Source: Veillonella montpellierensis DSM 17217 | Lineage (GTDB): Bacteria; Bacillota; Negativicutes; Veillonellales; Veillonellaceae | Reading direction: 5' to 3' | Assembly (NCBI RefSeq): GCF_000426745.1 | Contig: NZ_AUFY01000012.1 | Coordinates: forward strand, 1 to 64,000 | DNA length: 64,000 nt | Part shown: positions 1 through 7,769 of the stretch, in pieces | How the letters are laid out: each line of letters starts with the position of its first letter | How positions within the stretch are numbered: position 1 is the first letter of the stretch | Translations under genes and position numbers: made by a program | Notes under the pieces: generated by a model | What the model was told of the DNA's origin: nothing | What the model saw: the letters and a program-made list of their open reading frames with translations, nothing else | The model's database searches: none

Positions 1-266
1 AGATGTCTGCATACTCTCATGAACTAAAGGAAAATAAAATTTTTCAAAGCATGTCTCGCAAAGGAAATTGCTATGATAATTCTGTCATGGAAAATTTCTT
101 TGGTTTACTAAAGCAAGAAATCTATTATGGGAATACATACTACAGCTTTGAGGAACTAAAAGAAGCGATTGAAAAATATATTGTGTATTACAATCAAAAA
201 CGTATTAAAGAGAAACTTAGCTGGATGAGTCCTGTTGAATACAGGCTTTCTGTCTTGACTGCATAA
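1..266 (+). CDS. IS3-family transposase OrfB, C-terminal fragment (cut by window edge)
   Basis: The frame is open to the left window edge and ends at TAA 264-266. The visible 87 residues carry the end of the rve (DDE) integrase domain. The segment SRKGNCYDNSVMENFF holds the conserved Asn/Glu-containing stretch around the third catalytic acid, and the closing segment YNQKRIKEKLSWMSPVEYR is typical of IS3 OrfB proteins. The enzyme would cut and join the element ends by a copy-out-paste-in mechanism. The methionine at position 3 is internal, not a start. No frameshift is seen in the visible part. Confidence 0.85.
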   Translation, partial: MSAYSHELKENKIFQSMSRKGNCYDNSVMENFFGLLKQEIYYGNTYYSFEELKEAIEKYIVYYNQKRIKEKLSWMSPVEYRLSVLTA

Positions 267-270
267 AAAT

Positions 271-298
271 AACGTAGCAGCCATCAAACTGCTACGTT
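271..298 (+). terminator. Hairpin after the transposase, near the IS end
   Basis: A perfect 10-bp stem (AACGTAGCAG / CTGCTACGTT) with an 8-nt loop lies 4 bases after the transposase stop. The U-tract is poor (TTTA then A-rich), so termination may be weak. IS3 elements often have such structures near their ends to limit transcription out of or into the element. Confidence 0.55.
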
Positions 299-299
299 T

Positions 300-324
300 A
301 AAAAGTCTAACTTTTGGGGGTCAC
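300..324 (+). repeat. Terminal inverted repeat (right) of the IS element
   Basis: The sequence ends AACTTTTGGGGGTCA, and its reverse complement starts TGACCCCCAAAAGTTAGAC, matching the usual ends of IS150-group elements in Firmicutes. The exact boundary (the final A at 324) is inferred from that pattern. Confidence 0.65.
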
Positions 325-537
325 CTCAATGTTAGAGTGCTTTTTATATTAAAGAGAAAAGTTGTTATTTATGATGATTTTATAAGTAGTGTTACTAGAG
401 ATTACTAGCCATGTTATACTATATTCACTAATAATCTGAATATAAATCTTCTATTAGGGAGAGTAGAGGGTAGCGGTAAGCTTAGTTATCAAGGAACGAA
501 GTGACGCAGAGAACTTAGCGAGAGCATCCTACAACAT
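325..537. other. Intergenic stretch between IS end and tRNA terminator
   Basis: No ORF of any length is convincing. Most is AT-rich, but about 460-535 is a distinctly GC-richer patch containing GGAACGAAGTGACGCAGAG and GCGAGAGCATCC. It could be a remnant of a displaced repeat or of a stable-RNA spacer; it is not recognised. Confidence 0.4.
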
Positions 538-567
538 AAAAAGGACCTTACCTAAGTAAGATCCTTT
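538..567 (-). terminator. Rho-independent terminator of the tRNA-Trp/tRNA-Arg transcript
   Basis: Read on the minus strand, a 12-nt arm AAAGGATCTTAC and a matching arm GTAAGGTCCTTT form a stem with a TTAG loop and one internal mismatch, followed by T residues. It lies just 3' of tRNA-Arg and would end the minus-strand tRNA transcript. Confidence 0.75.
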
Positions 568-571
568 GCTT

Positions 572-648
572 TGGTGACCCAGGAGGGATTCGAACCCCCG
601 GCCTTCTGATTCGTAGTCAGACGCTATATCCAGCTTAGCTACTGAGTC
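572..648 (-). tRNA. tRNA-Arg (anticodon ACG)
   Basis: The minus strand folds as a full cloverleaf. The acceptor stem is GACTCAG/CTGGGTC with one G-T pair, the D arm contains AGCTGGATA, the anticodon stem TCTGA/TCAGA encloses loop CTACGAA (anticodon ACG), and the T arm is GGGGG-TTCGAAT-CCCTC. Discriminator A and an encoded CCA follow. The length is 77 nt. The first A of ACG is normally deaminated to inosine to read CGN codons. Confidence 0.95.
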
Positions 649-663
649 ATAGAGTTAATTAGA

Positions 664-739
664 TGGCAGGGGCAGTAGGACTTGAACCCACAACCGACGG
701 TTTTGGAGACCGTAACTCTACCAATTGAGCTATACCCCT
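664..739 (-). tRNA. tRNA-Trp (anticodon CCA)
   Basis: The minus strand gives acceptor stem AGGGGTA/TGCCCCT, D arm with AATTGGTA, anticodon stem ACGGT/ACCGT around loop CTCCAAA (anticodon CCA), T loop TTCAAGT, discriminator G and encoded CCA. It is 76 nt long. It lies 15 bp upstream of tRNA-Arg on the same strand, so the two are probably cotranscribed and share the terminator at 538-567. Confidence 0.95.
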
Positions 740-1583
740 AATTTCTAACTGACTATATAATTATAATTAAAATTTGTTTTCTTGTCAATGATATTATAAT
801 ACTATTTTTCAAATCTTTCTTAGTGCTAATATATATGTTACACCTTGAGACGTATTATGATACAACTTGGTTTGGACTTTTAAAGTCAAGCATATTCGTG
901 TGGACTATTATATCTTGCTTCGTGTTTTTCGCTTTGTTTTATCAAATCTTTTTTGCTTGTAAAGATATTTGTGTCATATATAATTTCCTATCTTCTTGAT
1001 GACTTCTTTCAACTTTACAATTTTTAGTTGTTAATACATAGTTATACAGTTTTATAATGATGTATATGAACAGTAGTTTCTTAGCATTTTGTGGAATTAT
1101 TATATGTTAATAGTTTTGGCGTAGTATATATGAGTATAATGAGAATTATAAATTTAACGTTAGTGTGCACCGTTACGCTATTAGCTTGATAGGTCTTAAT
1201 GGGCATAAAATGATTAGTACATTACTATGGTATACATATGATATAGGAACTTATCGTATGGAATAGTATATATTCTATACAATTATATGCCTTAGAAATT
1301 TATGAAAATGGTTAATTTTTATATGTTTGTATGGATATTCTAATTACTAGAAGCAGTTTACATTCATAGTAGATATATCGTATCAATTCCTGTATTATTC
1401 ACAATAAGATGATAATATTTTAACAATTTAAAATTCTGCTCATTATTTTTTTTAATATCACTATGCATATTATTTTATATATATTGATTATGTTAAATTA
1501 ATCTATTATACTAATAGTAGAAATATATTATATTTAACAATTTAATAATTTACAATGTTATATTGGAAATTGCATTAGCATAA
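740..1583. other. Long AT-rich intergenic region upstream of the adhesin
   Basis: About 840 bases hold no ORF with a plausible start and ribosome site. The sequence is very AT-rich with many TATA-like stretches. It should contain the tRNA promoter (minus strand) and the adhesin promoter (plus strand), but no pair of -35/-10 boxes stands out clearly enough to call. Confidence 0.5.
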
Positions 1584-1599
1584 GAGAGGGGAGCTGTAT

Positions 1600-4161
1600 A
1601 TGAATCATATTTATAGAGTTATTTGGAGTAAGGTAAAACATTGTTATGTTGTTGTATCAGAAATTGCGAAACGAAATGGAAAATCATCGTCTAAAGTGAG
1701 TAGGACGGGTATAACTGTATTAGCGTTAGTGGGTACAGTTTCGATGGGCATTAGCGTATATGCAGATAATCCAACAGAAAATTCTACATTAACGGCAGAT
1801 CAACAAGCTGTGTATAAAGCGGTTTTGCATGAATTGGAAAATAATGGAGTTCATTATGTGTCGGTGAAAGGCGAGAGCCAAGAGAACGATTCCAATTATA
1901 AAAATGACGGTGCAAAGGGTAAAGGTGCCGTAGCTATCGGCGAAAAGGCACTGGCAGCTAAAGGCGGTACCGTGTCTATCGGCAGAAATGCACACATCGA
2001 AGGCAACGGCGGTAATGCGGACGGTGAAGGCAGTGTAGCTATCGGTGACAACGCTTTAATTACGACGAACGGGTTGGATTTGGCAAGTATTGCCTTGGGA
2101 AAGAATGCAAAGGTCTTGAACGGTAGCGGTAAGCAGGAACGTGGATTGAGTTTTATGCCGGATAATTTTGATGCACCCGGATTTTTCGGTAGAGGAAATA
2201 CCTTGCCGAAAAATGCGGACAAAGTTCCGGGCGGTATCGCTATCGGTACAAATTCTTATGCCCGTACGGGAAGCATTCAGTTGGGACATCATACCTTTGA
2301 CGGATACAAAATGGGCGGTATCGATGTAACGAATGCAAATGAAGAAGCCAATATTGTCGGTATGACCACTGTCGGTACGAATACATACAATAAAGGTGCT
2401 CTTGCCAATATGTACGGTGCATATTCCATTATTACCGGTGATTTTACCGGTGAGGGCGGCATGAATAGTTGGACATACGGACCGCAAAATTTCGGTGCCA
2501 ATGTGGTCGGCTCATTGAACAGTATCCGTTCTAAAGGACATAGCGGATCATCCGGTGTGGCAAACAGTATTGTCGGTGTGGCAAATACGGTAGAAAATGC
2601 CAACGGTACTTTGGTGTACGGTGCGGGAAATAAGATTACCAATTCAATTAAGGCTATTAGTGCTGATGCAGGATTTACTACGTTAAAAAACTGGGACGAC
2701 ACGGTTACCGGGTTGCAAAAGGTGATTAAGAATTCTAATTCCGGCGGTGCTGTATTGGCTATCGGTGGCGGTAACGTAGCGGATTATGTACGTCATTCAC
2801 AATTGGTCGGCGTCAATAATACCGTGACTGGTACGGAAAATAAAGTCAGCGAATTTAATATGGTAGACGGCTATAAAAATACGGTAACGAACGGTACGCA
2901 CGTAACCATGATCGGTTCTGAAAATACTGCAACCGACAGTGAATCTACTTTGGTCATGGGCGACAAGCAAAAAGTGACTAAGGTCAAACACGGTGTATTG
3001 CTAGGTTCGCAAGATGCGGAAAAAGAAACGACCGTAGCCGATATCGTTGCTATCGGTCATAATGCGCATGTGGAAAAAGAAGGCGGCATAGCGTTGGGCA
3101 GTTATTCCATAGCTTCGATAGATAAAGGCATAATCGGGTATGATCCGCTTACCGGAAAAGCAAGTACGGAAACTTCCGCAATTTGGAAAGCAACAAAGGC
3201 GGCACTTTCTGTCGGAAGTACTGTAGATAAAAATAATTTAATAACTCGCCAGATTACGGGAGTTGCCGCCGGTACGGAAGACACCGATGCGGTCAACGTA
3301 GCGCAGCTCAAAGCTTTGGAAAAGAAATTGTCTAAAGGTGGTTCAAATGTAGAAGTTGTCGGCGATCAAAATACGGGTATAGTTGTAGAAAAGGATCCGA
3401 AAGAAAATACATCAACACCGTCAACGGGCGGAACGACAACTACTCCGGCAGCTGAAAGCAAGACCGTTTATAAAGTAAAACTCGACAAGAAAGTTGACGT
3501 GGGAAATATTTCCATAAACGGTACTGAAAATAAAGAAACCATTACAATCGGTAAAGGCGACAACAATGTTATTGTAAATAATACTGGACTTACAATTGCA
3601 AAAGGTCCTTCTGTTACAAATACCGGTATCAATGCCGGAAATAAAAAGATTACGAACGTTGCAGATGCTACCGAAGACAGCGATGCAGTTAACTACAAGC
3701 AGTTGAAGCAAGCAACTCAAGGAATGAATGAAATGTTCGGAGAAATCAATCGTGTGGGTGCACACTCTGCAGCACTTGCGGCACTTCAAACGCTCGACTT
3801 CGATCCCTACAACAGAAGTCAAATTATGGCAGGAGTTTCAACTTACAAAGGGCAACAGGCGATTGCACTTGGAGTTGCACACTACTCAAATGAAAACACA
3901 CTTGTGCATGCCGGTTTATCCTATGCAGGAGAAAGCGATCTCATGGCAAATGTAGGTATTTCCTATAAATTCGGTTCAGAAGAAGATAAAAAATATCTTC
4001 ACGAAAGAAATAAAAAATTGTCGCAATATAAAGATGGTCCGATAAGTTCAGTATACATATTGCAAGACGAAGTAAAACAATTGCTTGAAGAAAATAACGG
4101 AATGAGAAAAGAAATAGAAGAACTGAAAGCCGTAATAAAAGAAATACAAAACAAAGCATAG
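1600..4161 (+). CDS. Trimeric autotransporter adhesin (YadA/Hia type), mosaic
   Basis: This 853-residue surface adhesin would trimerise and be anchored in the outer membrane. Residues 1-55 form an extended signal peptide (ESPR-like start MNHIYRVIWSKVKHCYVVVSE, hydrophobic core, cut after VYA). From about residue 105 come YadA-like head repeats of the type AVAIGEKALA and SVAIGDNALI. A stalk with NVAQLK and AVNYKQLK connector motifs follows, then a Pro/Thr-rich linker near 605-625. The four-strand YadA anchor spans roughly residues 710-792 (AHSAALAALQTLDFDP ... GISYKFG). Unusually, a 61-residue coiled coil follows the barrel. The start has a strong GGGGAG site. Codons from about base 1890 on are GC-rich (GGC, GTC, CCG), unlike the first 280 bases and all neighbours, which suggests an imported passenger. 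Confidence 0.93.
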   Translation: MNHIYRVIWSKVKHCYVVVSEIAKRNGKSSSKVSRTGITVLALVGTVSMGISVYADNPTENSTLTADQQAVYKAVLHELENNGVHYVSVKGESQENDSNYKNDGAKGKGAVAIGEKALAAKGGTVSIGRNAHIEGNGGNADGEGSVAIGDNALITTNGLDLASIALGKNAKVLNGSGKQERGLSFMPDNFDAPGFFGRGNTLPKNADKVPGGIAIGTNSYARTGSIQLGHHTFDGYKMGGIDVTNANEEANIVGMTTVGTNTYNKGALANMYGAYSIITGDFTGEGGMNSWTYGPQNFGANVVGSLNSIRSKGHSGSSGVANSIVGVANTVENANGTLVYGAGNKITNSIKAISADAGFTTLKNWDDTVTGLQKVIKNSNSGGAVLAIGGGNVADYVRHSQLVGVNNTVTGTENKVSEFNMVDGYKNTVTNGTHVTMIGSENTATDSESTLVMGDKQKVTKVKHGVLLGSQDAEKETTVADIVAIGHNAHVEKEGGIALGSYSIASIDKGIIGYDPLTGKASTETSAIWKATKAALSVGSTVDKNNLITRQITGVAAGTEDTDAVNVAQLKALEKKLSKGGSNVEVVGDQNTGIVVEKDPKENTSTPSTGGTTTTPAAESKTVYKVKLDKKVDVGNISINGTENKETITIGKGDNNVIVNNTGLTIAKGPSVTNTGINAGNKKITNVADATEDSDAVNYKQLKQATQGMNEMFGEINRVGAHSAALAALQTLDFDPYNRSQIMAGVSTYKGQQAIALGVAHYSNENTLVHAGLSYAGESDLMANVGISYKFGSEEDKKYLHERNKKLSQYKDGPISSVYILQDEVKQLLEENNGMRKEIEELKAVIKEIQNKA

Positions 4162-4911
4162 AATCAACCGAATAAAGATAAGACAGAAAAAGAATTCTTG
4201 GATAGCTTGAAAGGTAAGGATGGTAAAGGTACGGGGGTATCTGTCGATATACAAGGAGATCCTACAGGTATTCAGGTTACATCTAAGACTAACAACGATA
4301 AGACAACATATACGGTGAAACTAGACAAGAAAATCAATGCTGGTAAGATTAGCATTGATGGATCTGACACAAATGGTACTATTACAGGACTTTCCAATAC
4401 GACATGGGATGTGAAACTAGTACAACAGGATCGTGCTGCGACAGAAGGTCAGTTACAACAAGTATCACAATCTATGCAAAATAGCCTAGCGAATATGGGA
4501 CAACGTATGAATCGTGCAGGTGCTAGTAATGCGGCACTCGCTGCCTTACATCCATTAGATTTTGATGCGCAGGATAAATGGAATTTTGCGGCCGGCTTTG
4601 GCAACTATATGGGGGCCAATGCATTAGCACTTGGTGCTTTCTATCGTCCAAATGAAACAACACAATTCTCGATAGGTGGATCGTTTGGTAACGGAGAAAA
4701 TATGATTAACGCTGGTGTATCATTGAAAGTGGGTAAAGGGTCTTTACCAATTTCCTCAAAGGTGGAAATGGCACGTCAATTAACGGCGCAAGCACAGGAA
4801 ATTGAAAGATTGCAACAAAAAGATAAAGAACGTGATATGGAAATGGCGGCTATGAAAGAACGAGAAGCACAATTATGGAAGGAATTGCAAAATTTAAAAC
4901 ATAATCATTAA
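4162..4911 (+). pseudogene. Orphan C-terminal anchor of a second trimeric autotransporter
   Basis: The frame of the upstream adhesin continues directly after its TAG (4159-4161) with no intervening frame change. It encodes 249 residues: a short stalk (TTYTVKLDKKINAGKISIDG), a connector-like stretch, a YadA anchor (AGASNAALAALHPLDFD ... NAGVSLKVG) and a 58-residue coiled-coil tail. There is no signal peptide, and the first start-like codon (TTG 4198) has no convincing Shine-Dalgarno site, so independent expression as a surface protein is unlikely. Codon use is AT-rich like the rest of the chromosome. It most likely is the remaining 3' end of the resident adhesin gene after recombination replaced its middle part. 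Translation by stop readthrough cannot be excluded. Confidence 0.8.
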
Positions 4912-4931
4912 GCCATACCTATTGATAGAAA

Positions 4932-4967
4932 AGAAGATATGAACCTAGTCGTTCATATCTTCTTTTT
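4932..4967 (+). terminator. Rho-independent terminator after the adhesin locus
   Basis: A 13-bp perfect stem (AGAAGATATGAAC / GTTCATATCTTCT) with a 6-nt loop is followed by TTTT. It lies 20 bases after the stop of the orphan anchor. Confidence 0.9.
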
Positions 4968-5010
4968 GTGTAGTATATGTGTTATATCATACCATTCATA
5001 TAGTTCTTTA

Positions 5011-5019
5011 TGATATAAT
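5011..5019 (+). promoter_or_regulatory. Likely extended -10 promoter for mutSL
   Basis: TGATATAAT is an extended -10 box about 120 bases before the mutS start and after the adhesin terminator. No good -35 is visible, as expected for extended -10 promoters. Position fits, activity is inferred. Confidence 0.45.
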
Positions 5020-5141
5020 ATAAAGTAAACATTAATACTAGTATACAGAATGATATTGTTGGTACGTGAGAAAAATTAGATATATAGTCAGGTGTACTAC
5101 ATAGATTATACTTATTTATGGTAGTTTGTAGAGGTGATATA

Positions 5142-7769
5142 ATGGCTAAAAAAGTGACTCCTATGATGACGCAATACAATGAAATTAAATCTAAGTATTC
5201 GGAGGAGTTATTATTTTTTCGTTTAGGCGATTTTTATGAATTATTTTTTGAAGATGCATATATTGCATCACGCGAGCTAAATATTACGTTAACTGGACGT
5301 GGTACGGGAGAGGATACGAAAACACCTATGTGTGGTGTGCCCTATCATGCAGCAGAATCATATATTGATACATTGGTAAAAAAAGGCTATAAGGTTGCTA
5401 TTTGTGAGCAAATGGAAGATCCTAAATTAGTGAAAGGGATTGTTAAACGTGACGTTATCCGTGTTATTACACCAGGCACGGTGATGTCTGAAAGTGGAAC
5501 TGAGTCCAGTAGTAATAATTTTCTAAGTCTTTTTTATAAAACCTTAACTAGTTGGATTATTTTGTTTTGTGATATCACAACGGGAGAACTTATTTGGGAA
5601 CGTATGACATTAGAAACGCATCATACTGAGATGTATGATGCGTTATCTATGTATAGACCAAGCGAAATTGTGTTAGCTGATTCTGTAGAATTACCATCGA
5701 ACGTTTTTAATTTTATACAAAATAATTTTCGTCATGTTACATTATCTCCCTATAAAACGGATAAAAATCATAATGAATTAATTCAAGAGGCTTGCTCACA
5801 GTTTACTGATATAGGATTAATGGAAGAAGATGTATTGCAAGCCTTAGGATATTTGTTAGTGTATCTACAAGATGTGATTAAAACAGAAACATCACATATT
5901 AACTATGTTCATCGGTTAAGTGTGGGAGATCGATTAATTTTAGATACCGCTTCCTTGCGCCATTTAGAAATTACTCATAATTTACGAGATGGGGGACGTA
6001 AAGGAACTTTGTTATCCGTACTGGATAGAACATTGACACCTATGGGGGCTAGATTATTAAAACAATGGTTAGAGACTCCTTTAGTAGATATTTCACATAT
6101 TAGCCGACGTCAAGCTGCTATTACAGAATTAATTAGTCGCCATGAGGAACGGGAGCAAATTCGTCAGTATTTAACATCTATATTTGATTTCGAACGAATT
6201 GCAAGTCGTATTGAAACAGGCAGCGTATCGCCTAGAGATTTTACGTCTCTTAGAGAATCACTTAGCACGTTGCCAACGATTAAACACATCATAAGTAATT
6301 GCCAAAGCTTATCATTACAGATGATTAATGAGCAATTGCATGAACACGATGATATCTTTCAGCTGTTATCTAAGGCCATTGCCGAAGAACCGGCGTTAAC
6401 GTTAAAGGAGGGTCGTGTAATTAGAGATGGATATAATGCTGAACTGGATGAATTACGATCATTGGCGAGTGACAGTCAATCCTGGCTCGTACAACTGGAA
6501 GATGAGATTCGGAAAAAAACAGGCATTAAACTTAAAACAGGATATAACAAGGTATTTGGGTATTATTTTGAAGTAACTCATGCGCATACATCGAATGTAC
6601 CTGATTACTTTATTCGCAAACAAACTTTAACGAATGGAGAACGGTATATTACACCGGAACTTAAAGAGTTTGAAATCAAGGTATTAAGTGCAAAAGAAAA
6701 AATGATTGCCTTAGAGCATGAGCTATATCAAGAGTTACGCGTACAGGTGAAAGAGGCCATTAAATCCATTCAAGAAACAGCACGAGCTTTAGCACAACTT
6801 GATGTGTTGATTAGTTTGGCTTTGGTAGCCTATGAAGAAAAGTATATTTGCCCATCCTTGTCAATGAACGGTCAAATTACGATTCGTGATGGTAGGCATC
6901 CCGTCATTGAAAAGTTTTTAAAACAGGAATTGTTTGTCCCTAATGATGTGACATTGAATCATGAAGAAGAAGAGTTTATTTTGATTACTGGTCCTAATAT
7001 GGCCGGTAAGTCTACGTATATGAGACAAGTTGCTATTTTGATGATTATGGCACAAATGGGATCTTTTATACCAGCACAGGAAGCGTGTATTAGTCCGGTA
7101 GACAGAATATTCACGCGTGTTGGTGCTAGTGATGATATTTCTACGGGACAAAGTACGTTCATGGTGGAAATGAAAGAAGTGGCATATATTTTAGAAAATG
7201 CAACGGCGAATAGTTTGATCATTCTTGATGAAATCGGTCGAGGGACGAGTACCTTTGATGGGTTGAGTATTGCACAAGCTGTGGTGGAATATATTTCTAA
7301 ACAAATTCATGGGAAAACATTATTTGCTACACATTATCACGAATTAATTCCCTTAGAAGACCAATATCCTAAATTGAAAAATTATACGGTAGCGGTCAAA
7401 GAAAAAGGAAAAGACATCGTCTTTTTACGGCGTATTGTTCGTGGTGGTGCGGATCGTAGTTATGGTATTCATGTAGCTAAATTGGCAGGATTACCATCTT
7501 CGGTATTAAAACGGGCAGAAGTTATTTTATCCTCCTTAGAAAGAGAATCATCTGAAATAGATCTAATGAACCGCGTTATGGTCTCCGATACAGAAGTGCA
7601 GAGTACCCATAAGTCTACGAATACGCATCAAGTGATGAATGACAATTTATTCACCCATTCGGTGGTGGATGATTTATTATCCTTAGATGTAATGAGCATG
7701 ACACCTATTGAAGCGATTAGTACACTATATCAATTGCAAGAAGCGGCGAAAAAAGGTGGTGGTAAATAA
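5142..7769 (+). CDS. mutS: DNA mismatch repair protein MutS
   Basis: MutS recognises base mismatches and small loops and recruits MutL. The 875-residue protein has the N-terminal mismatch-binding motif Phe31-Tyr32-Glu33 (GDFYELF), the connector, lever and clamp domains, and a C-terminal ABC-type ATPase. That ATPase has Walker A GPNMAGKST at about 617-625, the STFMVEM signature region and Walker B LIILDEIGRGTS. Length is normal for the family. The frame is open further upstream to a possible ATG at 5118, but AGAGGTGAT 8 bases before 5142 and the family start (MAKKVTPMMTQY) favour 5142. It overlaps mutL by one base (TAATG), which indicates translational coupling. Confidence 0.97.
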   Translation: MAKKVTPMMTQYNEIKSKYSEELLFFRLGDFYELFFEDAYIASRELNITLTGRGTGEDTKTPMCGVPYHAAESYIDTLVKKGYKVAICEQMEDPKLVKGIVKRDVIRVITPGTVMSESGTESSSNNFLSLFYKTLTSWIILFCDITTGELIWERMTLETHHTEMYDALSMYRPSEIVLADSVELPSNVFNFIQNNFRHVTLSPYKTDKNHNELIQEACSQFTDIGLMEEDVLQALGYLLVYLQDVIKTETSHINYVHRLSVGDRLILDTASLRHLEITHNLRDGGRKGTLLSVLDRTLTPMGARLLKQWLETPLVDISHISRRQAAITELISRHEEREQIRQYLTSIFDFERIASRIETGSVSPRDFTSLRESLSTLPTIKHIISNCQSLSLQMINEQLHEHDDIFQLLSKAIAEEPALTLKEGRVIRDGYNAELDELRSLASDSQSWLVQLEDEIRKKTGIKLKTGYNKVFGYYFEVTHAHTSNVPDYFIRKQTLTNGERYITPELKEFEIKVLSAKEKMIALEHELYQELRVQVKEAIKSIQETARALAQLDVLISLALVAYEEKYICPSLSMNGQITIRDGRHPVIEKFLKQELFVPNDVTLNHEEEEFILITGPNMAGKSTYMRQVAILMIMAQMGSFIPAQEACISPVDRIFTRVGASDDISTGQSTFMVEMKEVAYILENATANSLIILDEIGRGTSTFDGLSIAQAVVEYISKQIHGKTLFATHYHELIPLEDQYPKLKNYTVAVKEKGKDIVFLRRIVRGGADRSYGIHVAKLAGLPSSVLKRAEVILSSLERESSEIDLMNRVMVSDTEVQSTHKSTNTHQVMNDNLFTHSVVDDLLSLDVMSMTPIEAISTLYQLQEAAKKGGGK

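Larger units (their letters stand above)
1..324 (+). mobile_element. Right end of an IS3-family (IS150-group) insertion sequence
   Basis: The window opens inside an insertion sequence. The C-terminal part of an IS3-type transposase is followed by a short hairpin and then by a terminal sequence at 300-324. Read on the minus strand, that terminal sequence begins TGACCCCCAAAAGTTAGAC, a typical IS150-group end. The left end and most of the transposase lie outside the window, so completeness cannot be judged. A target-site duplication cannot be tested without the left flank. Confidence 0.8.

Noticed and set aside
1789-3822. Several antisense ORFs of 60-143 codons across the adhesin gene
   Set aside because: They lie opposite a clear autotransporter frame, have no ribosome sites and show no protein-like motifs. 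Long antisense frames are expected over GC-richer repetitive coding sequence.
3728-3955. Plus-strand 75-codon ORF inside the adhesin anchor
   Set aside because: It overlaps the YadA anchor in another frame and encodes no recognisable protein.
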